From JABDIY01 sp963803845 (GTDB lineage Bacteria; Actinomycetota; Acidimicrobiia; Acidimicrobiales; SZUA-35): a stretch of DNA of 64,000 nt. The stretch covers positions 2,046,001-2,110,000 of the forward strand of contig CAWDNZ010000005.1 in assembly GCA_963803845.1 (NCBI GenBank), in the 5' to 3' direction. The translations under genes were made by a program, and so were the position numbers. Below, piece by piece: positions 46,043 through 53,931 of this stretch. How positions within the stretch are numbered: the stretch's first letter is position 1; each line of letters starts with the position of its first letter. The notes below the pieces were generated by a model. The model made no database searches. It saw nothing but the letters and a program-made list of their open reading frames with translations, and was not told the origin of the DNA.

Positions 46043-46399
46043 ATGTCAATACCGGACCCACTGGTTCCCGACCCATTTCCGGAACCGCCAGAACCTGTCG
46101 AGCCTGTCGAGCCGAACCCCGACCCGCTCGAGCCCGTCGAGCCGCTGGTGCCAATCGATCCGCCAGAACCGCTGGTGCCAAACGACCCACCAGAACCGCT
46201 GGTGCCAAACGATCCACCAGAACCGCTAGTGCCAAACGATCCACCAGAACCATTGGTTCCCAACGACCCGCCTGAACCAGCTATCGACGACCGGCAGGAA
46301 TCGAGGACGACTCCCATGGATACCTCCCACTTCACGCAGCACACGACGAGTTTCTCGAGGCGGCATCGCAAGTCGCCGACGCAGGCGGCGTTGACCTAG
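46043..46399 (+). CDS. Doubtful Pro-rich repeat protein
   Basis: The plus frame from ATG 46043 encodes SIPDPLVPDPFPEPPEPVEP and then five copies of VPNDPPEPL-like nonapeptide. The opposite strand is also open and reads as Gly/Ser repeats, so the coding strand is uncertain. No ribosome site or signal peptide is visible. The 45802-46562 gap has no better gene. Confidence 0.25.
   Translation: MSIPDPLVPDPFPEPPEPVEPVEPNPDPLEPVEPLVPIDPPEPLVPNDPPEPLVPNDPPEPLVPNDPPEPLVPNDPPEPAIDDRQESRTTPMDTSHFTQHTTSFSRRHRKSPTQAALT
46148..46282. repeat. Tandem 27-bp minisatellite, five units
   Basis: Five units of 27 bp start at 46148, 46175, 46202, 46229 and 46256, each near GTGCCAAACGATCCACCAGA plus ACCGCTG. The central units differ by one or two bases. 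Less regular related sequence precedes them from about 46090. Confidence 0.8.
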
Positions 46400-46514
46400 C
46401 CGTACCAACCGGAGAATGGCTTCTTCGGCCAGTGCGGCCGCCCGGTCGTCGTATACGCCGACCTGTCCCCAGAAGACCTCGGCGCCGATGGTGATGGCCT
46501 TTTCAGGGACGTTG

Positions 46515-46652
46515 GGTGCCTTCCAGGGCACCGGATGCCCCTGAAAACGGAGCAGCCATTACCTACTGAATGCGCAAACCTGAGATCGCCCGACTGATCA
46601 CCAGTTGCTGGATCTGTTCGGTGCCTTCGAAGATGTCGAAGATCTTGGCGTC
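46515..46652 (-). repeat. Composite repeat, parental copy R6 at the intact dehydrogenase 3' end
   Basis: The hairpin GGTGCC-TTCCAG-GGCACC (46515-46532) lies just after the dehydrogenase stop and is its probable terminator. The adjoining last 90 bp of coding sequence recur in R1, R2, R3 and R4. Confidence 0.65.
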
Positions 46653-47777
46653 GCGATGCCAGCGCTCCACCGGGTATTCCCGGGTGTAGCCATAACCGCC
46701 CAGGATTTGGATGGCCCGTTCGGTGGTGTGAACGGCAACTCGGCCAGCTTTGAGCTTGGCCATGGAGCCTTCAGCGTTCTTGAACGCCTTCTGCTTGCCC
46801 AGCCATGCGGCCCGGCGCACCAGCAAACGGGCGGCGTCGATTTCGGTTGCCATATCGGCCAGCATGAACGCAATGCTCTGGTTCATGATGATGGCCCGGC
46901 CAAACGCTTGACGTTCCTTGGCGTACTCCAGCGAGTACTCGTAGGCGGCCCGGGCGATACCGAGTGCTTGGGCACCCACGGCGGGACGGGTGGCCTCGAA
47001 GGTCTGCATGGCAGCCTGGGAGTTGCCCTTCTTACCTTCACGGACCCGGGCGAGGCGCTCATCGAGCTTTTCCTTCGTGCCCAGCAGGCACGAACCGGGA
47101 ATGCGCACGTTGTCCAGTACGACCTCGGCGGTATGGCTGGCGCGAATACCGTGCTTCTTGTATTTCTGGCCCTGGCTCAGCCCGGGGGTGTTAGGGGGAA
47201 CGATAAACGATGCGTGACCCTTCGATCCCAGCGCAGGATCAACCACCGCTACCACCACGTGGATGTTGGCGATACCGCCATTGGTGATCCATGCCTTGGT
47301 GCCGTTGAGCACCCATTCATCGGTGGCTTCTTCGTACTTGGCGCTGAGCCGGTAGCCGCCAACGTCGGACCCGGCGTCGGGTTCGGAGGCGCAGAATGCG
47401 CCAAGCAACACGTTGTTGGCGTCGCCATAACACTGCGGTACCCATTCCAGGACCTGGGCCTTGTTGCCAGCTGCTGCGATCCCGGCGGCGGCCAGACCTG
47501 AGCCCATGACGGCCATGCCCATGCCGGCGTCGCCCCAGAACAGTTCTTCCAGCGCCAGCATCATGGATTGGCCGGTGGGGTCGTTGAACATCATTTCGGC
47601 CATGAATTCCCAGCCGTACAGACCGATCTCGGCGGCCTCGGCCACGAAAGACCAAGGGAACTCTTCTTTTTCGTCCCACTCCTCGGCCTGGGGTCGCATG
47701 ACGTTCTCGGCGAAGTCGTGCACCCACTTCTGGAGCGTGACTTGATCTTCATTGAGTGAGAGGGAGAAGTCGGTCAT
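46563..47777 (-). CDS. Acyl-CoA dehydrogenase
   Basis: A 404-aa FAD enzyme introducing the alpha-beta double bond in acyl-CoA. GAFCASEPDAGSDVGGYR, LNGTKAWITNGGIANI, ERQAFGRAIIMNQSIAFMLA, ILGGYGYTREYPVERWHRD and DIFEGTEQIQQLVISRAI are present. The Glu of EGTEQ is the usual catalytic base. It is single in transcription unit, with palindromic sites upstream and a hairpin after the stop. Fragments of its 3' end are scattered over 36.6-38.8 kb. Confidence 0.9.
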   Translation of the reverse strand: MTDFSLSLNEDQVTLQKWVHDFAENVMRPQAEEWDEKEEFPWSFVAEAAEIGLYGWEFMAEMMFNDPTGQSMMLALEELFWGDAGMGMAVMGSGLAAAGIAAAGNKAQVLEWVPQCYGDANNVLLGAFCASEPDAGSDVGGYRLSAKYEEATDEWVLNGTKAWITNGGIANIHVVVAVVDPALGSKGHASFIVPPNTPGLSQGQKYKKHGIRASHTAEVVLDNVRIPGSCLLGTKEKLDERLARVREGKKGNSQAAMQTFEATRPAVGAQALGIARAAYEYSLEYAKERQAFGRAIIMNQSIAFMLADMATEIDAARLLVRRAAWLGKQKAFKNAEGSMAKLKAGRVAVHTTERAIQILGGYGYTREYPVERWHRDAKIFDIFEGTEQIQQLVISRAISGLRIQ

Positions 47778-47871
47778 TGGAAGACTTTCTGCGTCTGGGG
47801 CGAATAATCGCTGGTTGGGGAGCGTTTTCGGTTCAACGGGATGACCCCGGTGGAGTTGCCTATCGGCAAGA

Positions 47872-47916
47872 GTTACCGAGAAGTAACTAAAGACTACTCC
47901 AAGTTACCCGTCGGTA
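47872..47916 (-). promoter_or_regulatory. Palindromic sites upstream of the acyl-CoA dehydrogenase
   Basis: GTTAC-CGAGAA-GTAAC (47872-47887) and TACC-CGTC-GGTA (47905-47916) lie about 100-140 bp before the start. They share TTACC and resemble sites of TetR-type fatty-acid regulators. The regulator is not in the window. Confidence 0.4.
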
Positions 47917-48006
47917 GCAAGCGGCATGACACATACGACTGCTGGGCAAACCTGCGTATTCCCGGATGATCCGTTCGGCCAACAGAGTTCTCCAACCCCG
48001 GACCAG

Positions 48007-49800
48007 CTACACCGGCACCCCGTTATCTGGCGCGGATTCCCACTTGGACGTGTACTCGATCAAGGTTGCCAGGGCGATGAGTGCCGACCCGCCGACGGCG
48101 AGCCACCCCCACCCCGCCACGCCGACGGTCACGTCGATCACCTGGTAGAGGCCAACCGAAATTGCGATGATCGCCCCGGTGAGCAGCGGTGTGCGCTCCG
48201 CCCGCCAGCCGCCGATTGCCGCCATCAGCACCCCGGCAGCGGCCAGCGTGGTGAGGTGAGCTGTGGAGTCGCCGTCGATGTGACCAGCGATGTGCGCGAA
48301 GCTCACCAATCCGGCCGGGATCAGCCACTGCACGAGTGGGTTCGCATTGGATCGTTCCGCAACGAGCAGCCATGCCACAGCAACAAGCCACACGAAAGGT
48401 TCCGGATAGGGAATGGCGAGATCGATCAGGGTGACCCAACCGCCTAGTACGGCGACGCCGAGCCCACCAACGAAGGCGGCAAGGTTGCTGCGGTCCGAAA
48501 GGAACGCCATGGCTAATCCAGCAACTACCTGCGAGAGACCGATGATCGTTCCGTCCACAACGGCGAAGAGCATTGCGGCCACGACCATGAGGTCGACGAG
48601 CGCCAATAGTTCGATCCGCTGATGGTTGAATGCAGCGACCATCCATGCGAGACCCGTGACGGTTGCGGTCGCAGCCATCGGACCATTGACGATGCCGAAC
48701 TCGCCGAAGGAGAAGGCCGGCTCCAAGAGCTGGAGCAGGACACTGAGGGTGATGATCGAGCCCCCAACGACTTCTATTCCGATCCGAACGGTGCCGAGCG
48801 CTTCTTGATGCTTGATTGAGCGGGGCACGAGCATGGCGGCGATTTCTACGAGGAGGAACAGCGCAGCCGCAAGGTAGAGGCCATAGAGCGCCGGCGGTTG
48901 GTAGAAACTCCAGGCCGTCACCGCACCCAGCACTACCGAGGCAACGGCTGCTAGTGAGTAGCGAGCGTCTCGCTCGGATGTGGTGAGCAGCCCAAACGTA
49001 ATTGCAGCAAGAACGCCTCCGGCCGCCGCAGCCCAGCCATGCTCGGCGCCGAGCAGCCCCATTCGTGCCAGCGTGCCCTGACCGATCAGGTTGCTTCCGT
49101 CAATCGCCAGAGCCAGCGGTGCGAGCGCCGTAATGGTGGCCCATGCGGCGCTCACCCAGCGCCGGTCGATCATGAACCAACCGAGGATTGCCATCGTGCC
49201 CAAGACCAGTTGCACCGGGATGTCACTCACCACGGCAACACCGGCCGCCAGCGATACTCCGGCCAAAACGAAGAGGGCGTTGGGGACGATGCCCGGGCGG
49301 TTGCGTCGCAACCACTCGGCGATCACCAAACCGCTCAAACCCACGGCGGTGATCGCTTCGGGCCAGCCACCCCCGCCGACCACCACGGCGCCGCCAATGT
49401 CAAAAGCACTCATTACGCCCACACCCACGAATGCGGCGTTTGCGGTGGCAGGGGCTCGAGTGGCGATGCGCTGAGCTACAACGGCGAGAACGCCGGTGGC
49501 GGCGATCAGAATTCCCAGTCGACCGGCCTCGTTCAGCGTCTGCCACCGGGCCGAAAGGACCGCTACTCCGGCGGCGAGTAACAGGATGACGCCGAGGCCG
49601 GCCACCCATTGAGCGGCGTCGAACTTGGGAATGTCGAATCGGGGAAACGAATAACCGGTGGGATCCGGGCCAGGCTCCTGAGCCACATAGCCAACGGGAG
49701 GATCCGGCGGCAACGGCGGAGGCGGCGGACCTGCAAGTGGAACGCCTTCGGACGGTGCGGAGGTGTGGTCGGCGACAGTCTGATCAGCGGGAAAGCTCAT
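48007..49800 (-). CDS. Large polytopic membrane protein (DUF2157/SCO7613-like)
   Basis: A 597-aa protein with a Pro-rich cytoplasmic tail of about 60 residues and then some 18 or more hydrophobic helices. The opening AAQWVAGLGVILLLAAGVAV followed by LGILIAATGVLAVVAQRIAT resembles DUF2157-type and SCO7613-like actinobacterial membrane proteins of unknown role. The ATG at 49800 is preferred to 49827. It is divergent from the FN3 protein gene. Confidence 0.65.
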   Translation of the reverse strand: MSFPADQTVADHTSAPSEGVPLAGPPPPPLPPDPPVGYVAQEPGPDPTGYSFPRFDIPKFDAAQWVAGLGVILLLAAGVAVLSARWQTLNEAGRLGILIAATGVLAVVAQRIATRAPATANAAFVGVGVMSAFDIGGAVVVGGGGWPEAITAVGLSGLVIAEWLRRNRPGIVPNALFVLAGVSLAAGVAVVSDIPVQLVLGTMAILGWFMIDRRWVSAAWATITALAPLALAIDGSNLIGQGTLARMGLLGAEHGWAAAAGGVLAAITFGLLTTSERDARYSLAAVASVVLGAVTAWSFYQPPALYGLYLAAALFLLVEIAAMLVPRSIKHQEALGTVRIGIEVVGGSIITLSVLLQLLEPAFSFGEFGIVNGPMAATATVTGLAWMVAAFNHQRIELLALVDLMVVAAMLFAVVDGTIIGLSQVVAGLAMAFLSDRSNLAAFVGGLGVAVLGGWVTLIDLAIPYPEPFVWLVAVAWLLVAERSNANPLVQWLIPAGLVSFAHIAGHIDGDSTAHLTTLAAAGVLMAAIGGWRAERTPLLTGAIIAISVGLYQVIDVTVGVAGWGWLAVGGSALIALATLIEYTSKWESAPDNGVPV

Positions 49801-49902
49801 ACACCGATGATCGGATGGCTGGCCCACCTGCGTCGCTGGGGGAATCCCTCAAACCCGGATGGGGGATTTCGGACACACCTCGTTCGCCGATGCCTATTTG
49901 GC

Positions 49903-50670
49903 ATGGTCCCTTGCCAGACTGTATTGGTGGAGCAAGAGACGGATGAACAGTGGTCGTGGTGGCAAGCACCTGACACTCCCCCAACCAGCGACCCCGCATC
50001 GGCACCCGGCGCTCCCCCAGCTACCGGCCTCTCAACTACCGAGCTGCCAACTACCGACGCCGAACCCGCTGAAAGCGTTCTCCTGCAGCACGACGAGCGA
50101 GTGCGCAAAGTCCTGATCGGGCTCGTCGCATTACTCACGATCAGCCTGGCCGCCGCCTCCTACGCCCGCTTCGGTCCCGACGGCACCGCTCAAACCGTTG
50201 CCAGTGCATCGGTAGACCCGCCCCCAACGGCAACCGCAACCACTGGCAGTCTCCCGTCCACCACCAGCCAAGTCCCGGCTACCAGCACCAGCCAGCCCAC
50301 CACCACCAGCGCCCCAACCACAACCAGCACCGTGCCGAAAACCTCCAGCACCACGGTCCCGGCGGTGGGTGCCCCGAAACCTCCAGTCAACTTGTCGGTT
50401 GTTTCCACCGGTCCCACCTCGGCGGAAATTCATTGGGAAAGCGCAGAGTGTGTGGGGTCGCTCTACCAGGTAGGGAGCTTCAGCGAAGGCCGAGGCGGCT
50501 ACCCCAACGTGGATCGATGCTGGTTCAACCATGTGGTGCTGGCCGGGGACGAAAACTTCTCGCCGCCGCTCACGCCGAACACCGAATACGTGGTTCGGGT
50601 GCAGGCCGTCAACAAGTCCGGACAAGCCAGCGACCCGGTGGAGATTACGTTCCGCACCACCTCCGGCTGA
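49903..50670 (+). CDS. Membrane-anchored fibronectin type III protein
   Basis: A 255-aa type II membrane protein. It has an acidic, Thr/Pro-rich cytoplasmic part, one helix (VLIGLVALLTISLAAASYA), a long Thr/Ser/Pro linker outside and a C-terminal FN3 domain (PKPPVNLSVVSTGPTSAEIH, NTEYVVRVQAVNKSGQASDP). The FN3 domain holds two cysteines. Other in-frame starts exist (ATG 49807, GTG and TTG near 49925), and no ribosome site settles the choice. It may act in surface adhesion, but this is not shown. Confidence 0.6.
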   Translation: MVPCQTVLVEQETDEQWSWWQAPDTPPTSDPASAPGAPPATGLSTTELPTTDAEPAESVLLQHDERVRKVLIGLVALLTISLAAASYARFGPDGTAQTVASASVDPPPTATATTGSLPSTTSQVPATSTSQPTTTSAPTTTSTVPKTSSTTVPAVGAPKPPVNLSVVSTGPTSAEIHWESAECVGSLYQVGSFSEGRGGYPNVDRCWFNHVVLAGDENFSPPLTPNTEYVVRVQAVNKSGQASDPVEITFRTTSG

Positions 50671-50674
50671 GCCA

Positions 50675-50696
50675 GCGCCTCGCTAAGACGAGGCGC
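50675..50696. terminator. Strong bidirectional terminator
   Basis: GCGCCTCG (50675-50682) pairs perfectly with CGAGGCGC (50689-50696) around CTAAGA. It lies between convergent stops at 50670 and 50719. Confidence 0.7.
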
Positions 50697-50718
50697 CCCA
50701 CGCCGAGCAGCAACCGCC

Positions 50719-51504
50719 TTACTGAGCGGCAACCCGCGTGAACACCGGACGTCCAGAAGTGGACCTGGCCGGGTCGAACGCATAGCCCATGCCAGTGAAC
50801 GACTTCAGTCCTCTGATCGTGCTCACCCGCTCCCGGATCATCCAGCCGGCCATCGCTCCGCGGGCCTGCTTGGCGAAGAACGCTTTGACCATGGGTTCCT
50901 CCCCCGGTTTACCGTCGAGGAAAGCGGGCGAGATCAACGTGCCATCAAGTCGGTCTTTGCGGACCGATCCGAAGTATTCCTTGCTCGCCAGGTTGACCAC
51001 GGCCGCCACGCCGGGACTGGCCGCAAGGTCTTCGTTCAATACCTCGGTGATCTGATCACCCCAGAAGGAATACAGATCCCGACCGGCGGCGGTCTTCAGT
51101 TTGGTTCCCATCTCCAACCGGTAGGGCTGCATGAGATCGAGCGGACGGAGCACGCCGTACAGCCCGGACAAGATACGCAGCGTCTTCTGGGCGTGGGTGA
51201 AATCTCGTTCTCCGAACGACTGCCGGGCGTCGAGACCGCGGTAGACGTCGCCGTTGAAGGCCAGAATCGCAGCCCGGGCGTTCTTGGTCGTGAAGGGGGG
51301 GTTCCACTCCTGGAACCGGGCGGCGTTCTCCTCGGCTAGGTCCGGCGAGATGCTCATGAGCTCCCGCAACCGGGCTGGTCCCATGGGCGCCAAAACATCG
51401 ACCAGCTCGGCGCTGCGGTCCAACAGCCGTGGTTGTGAGTGTTTTTTCGTAGCCACCTTGGACTCATAGTCCAATGACTTCGCCGGGGAGAGGAGAATTA
51501 GCAC
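50719..51504 (-). CDS. yaaA: YaaA-family peroxide stress protein
   Basis: A 261-aa YaaA/DUF328 protein. ILLSPAKSLDYESKV, FNGDVYRGLDARQSF, ILSGLYGVLRPLDLMQPYRL, EMGTKLKTAAGRDLYSFWGD and SKEYFGSV are family signatures. The E. coli protein limits Fenton damage by lowering free iron under H2O2; the fold binds DNA. The GTG at 51504 begins VLILLSPAKSL and is the only start that fits the family. It lies 13 bp after the propeller gene and is probably cotranscribed. Confidence 0.85.
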   Translation of the reverse strand: MLILLSPAKSLDYESKVATKKHSQPRLLDRSAELVDVLAPMGPARLRELMSISPDLAEENAARFQEWNPPFTTKNARAAILAFNGDVYRGLDARQSFGERDFTHAQKTLRILSGLYGVLRPLDLMQPYRLEMGTKLKTAAGRDLYSFWGDQITEVLNEDLAASPGVAAVVNLASKEYFGSVRKDRLDGTLISPAFLDGKPGEEPMVKAFFAKQARGAMAGWMIRERVSTIRGLKSFTGMGYAFDPARSTSGRPVFTRVAAQ

Positions 51505-51517
51505 GCTTCTAGTTCTA

Positions 51518-52945
51518 TCAGTCCGAGAGGTGTTCCCGGAAGGCGAGCGAATCGATCGCCACCGGGAGGTTCTCGTCGAACTCACCACCGTGAGTCCGGA
51601 TCTCGCGGGCAACGTGCAGCGCTCGCCCGAGGTCAAACACCGTGACTGACGCCGCCGAACCACGCTCCCCGTTCTCCCTGCGGGTCGCCGATCGGTACCC
51701 CACGACGAACCGACCTGTGGCATTCCAATCAAAAGTGGTTGGGCCGTCTGTAGTGAAGATCTGTTCAGCTGTTTCGTTGGCCGAACCCGGGTTGGCTGCG
51801 AACAAGACCACTCGCCCTCCGTGGCTTGCCGACTGGCCGCGAGCGGCGAGAAGGCCCACCGAGTAGTTGCCATCAGGAGAGGCTCGGAAGGCCAGAACTT
51901 CCTGATCAGGTTCGAACCATTCGTTGATGTCAAGTTCAGCCGTGTCGAGGTTGAGGATGGCCGCCGTGTCGCCCCCATCGATCAGAAGCCGCCGTTCAGC
52001 GATGATCCCCAGCGGGTTACCCGGTACTCCTGTGACGACTGTGGTCAGCGGGTTGATGCCGGTTGCGGTTTCCTCATCCTGCGGGATGGCCACACTGGTG
52101 AATGGAGCTGGACCGGGCTCGTTGAAGCCGAAACCCCAGTCTCCCCATGCTGCGAGCCGCCCGGGGAAGTCGGCATGGTACCGGCGGGTTCCGGGGCGTT
52201 CGGTGGTGAGATCGCGCACCGTGACCAGCGTGGATTGGGTGAGGTTGTTCTCCGCATAGGCCAACAGGCCGGGAGAATGGGGGTGCCAGCTGAAGCCATT
52301 GGTTCCCACCGCCATGGGTTCCAATTCCCAAACCCAGCGATGCGCTCGAGCGGTTTTGCCAACGTCGAGGGCATCGGCCCGGCCAACCAGTAGCACGTCC
52401 TGATCGAAACTATTCCGGTAGGTGCCGGCAACCCAGTTGCCAGAGCTGTCGAGCTTGATCTGAGTAAGGTCGGCCGGTTCGAGGACCCGGACCCCAAGTT
52501 CGCCAGCCACTCCATACAGAATCCCCGTTTCCTCCGGGGAGTCGATCGCCGCTGTGAGCACCACATCGTTCAGCACTGCAGCGATCGGTGAATATCGATT
52601 GTCGTGTTGGAGCTCACCACCGTTGGCACTGAAGTCCTGCAGTTGGTTGCGCTCCTCCGGTTCGCTCTCGACGAGCCCCCTGCTCGGATCACCGTCCGGT
52701 GGTTGCGTCGGGTCAGCCGATTCGATCGGGGGGTCCTCTGTTCGGGCGGAGACGATGGCACCGACGATCAACGCCGGAACGGCCGCTACCACCAGCGCAA
52801 GAATCAACGGGCGTAGCCGTTTTCCGCTGGTGCGCTGAAGCCGCTCCCGGTAGATCTCCGCCGACCCCTGGTTGTCATCGAGCAGCCGAATCTCTGGTCG
52901 CGCGCCTCGGCCGCTCTTCGCGCCGTGCTTCGGTAACCGTCCCAC
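51518..52945 (-). CDS. Membrane-anchored beta-propeller-like protein
   Basis: A 475-aa protein with a basic cytoplasmic tail, one transmembrane helix (about 44-66, LRPLILALVVAAVPALIVGA), an acidic Pro-rich linker and an outer domain with repeated propeller-like motifs (LDSSGNWVAGTYRNS, FSWHPHSPGLLAYAENN, FRASPDGNYSVGLLA, FDWNATGRFVVGYRS). Such domains bind ligands or partners outside the cell. The start is a GTG. It is upstream of yaaA with a 13-bp gap. Confidence 0.65.
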   Translation of the reverse strand: MGRLPKHGAKSGRGARPEIRLLDDNQGSAEIYRERLQRTSGKRLRPLILALVVAAVPALIVGAIVSARTEDPPIESADPTQPPDGDPSRGLVESEPEERNQLQDFSANGGELQHDNRYSPIAAVLNDVVLTAAIDSPEETGILYGVAGELGVRVLEPADLTQIKLDSSGNWVAGTYRNSFDQDVLLVGRADALDVGKTARAHRWVWELEPMAVGTNGFSWHPHSPGLLAYAENNLTQSTLVTVRDLTTERPGTRRYHADFPGRLAAWGDWGFGFNEPGPAPFTSVAIPQDEETATGINPLTTVVTGVPGNPLGIIAERRLLIDGGDTAAILNLDTAELDINEWFEPDQEVLAFRASPDGNYSVGLLAARGQSASHGGRVVLFAANPGSANETAEQIFTTDGPTTFDWNATGRFVVGYRSATRRENGERGSAASVTVFDLGRALHVAREIRTHGGEFDENLPVAIDSLAFREHLSD

Positions 52946-52983
52946 AGCAACGACAGTAGCGAACTAACCGCCGAACCGAGAGG

Positions 52984-53931
52984 TCAGAAGCGGTGGATAC
53001 GGGTGGTGTCGAACCTAAGGGTGACCCGGGTGCCTGCCGGGACGTCGATTGTCCCGATGCTGCGAAACTGGGTCAGCCCATACTCGCCGGCGGAGCGGAC
53101 CATCACAATCGTGAGGTGCCAGTCACCATCGACGAACCGGCTGCTTCGAACCACAGCCGTGCCCTTCTCAGCAGCAACCACCTGCACGGCACCGGCAGGG
53201 ATCATGTAGTCCGGTGAGACGTTCCGGTGACCCAGGAAACTGGCGAGCTCCGGGGTCGGCGGATGGGACCAGAGTTGCTCCGGTGCGCCATCGGCGGCGA
53301 TGCGCCCCTCGTCCAGGACAACGAGACGTTCGGCCACCACCGCCGCCTCGGATTGATCGTGCGTCACGTAGAGAGCGGTGGTACCGGTCAGGGACAAGAG
53401 CCGATGGAGTTCCTCGGCCAGCTCGTCCCGGAGCCGTCGGTCCAGCGAGCCCAGCGGTTCGTCCAGCATGATGAGCTTCGGTTGCGGAGCGAGCGCCCGG
53501 ACAAGCGCCACACGCTGGGCTTCGCCGCCTGAGAGTGCATCGATGCGACGACGGCCAAACCCGCTCAGCTCGGCCATCTCCAAGAGCTCGTTGACGCGCC
53601 GATCGGAGCGGGCGGTGTCCCAGCCCAGCTCTCGCAATCCGAACGCCACGTTGTCGGCCACATTCAGATGCGGGAAGAGTGCGTGGTTCTGAAACATCAT
53701 TCCCACACCCCGCAGATGCGGCGCGCAGTTATCGATCGGAACACCATCCAATTGGATGGAGCCGTCGGCCGGGATGAGTCCGGCAATGGCTCGCAGCAGG
53801 GTGGACTTGCCGCTCCCGCTGGGGCCGAGCACGGCCGCCGTTTCGGCGCTCTCCACCCGCAGGTTCACATGGTGCAGGATCGGATTCTTGGCGATCGTCA
53901 CACAGAGATCGCTGATGGACAGAGCGGTCAT
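52984..53931 (-). CDS. thiQ: Thiamine ABC transporter ATP-binding protein
   Basis: A 315-aa ABC ATPase. Walker A GPSGSGKSTLL, the Q-loop MMFQNHALFPHLNV, signature LSGGEAQRVALVRAL, Walker B PKLIMLDEPLGSL and the switch His YVTHDQSEA are complete. A C-terminal regulatory beta domain of about 80 residues follows. It starts inside the permease stop (ATGA overlap) and is third in thiBPQ. Assignment to thiamine rests on the TPP riboswitch and the binding protein. It powers import of thiamine or its phosphates. Confidence 0.85.
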   Translation of the reverse strand: MTALSISDLCVTIAKNPILHHVNLRVESAETAAVLGPSGSGKSTLLRAIAGLIPADGSIQLDGVPIDNCAPHLRGVGMMFQNHALFPHLNVADNVAFGLRELGWDTARSDRRVNELLEMAELSGFGRRRIDALSGGEAQRVALVRALAPQPKLIMLDEPLGSLDRRLRDELAEELHRLLSLTGTTALYVTHDQSEAAVVAERLVVLDEGRIAADGAPEQLWSHPPTPELASFLGHRNVSPDYMIPAGAVQVVAAEKGTAVVRSSRFVDGDWHLTIVMVRSAGEYGLTQFRSIGTIDVPAGTRVTLRFDTTRIHRF

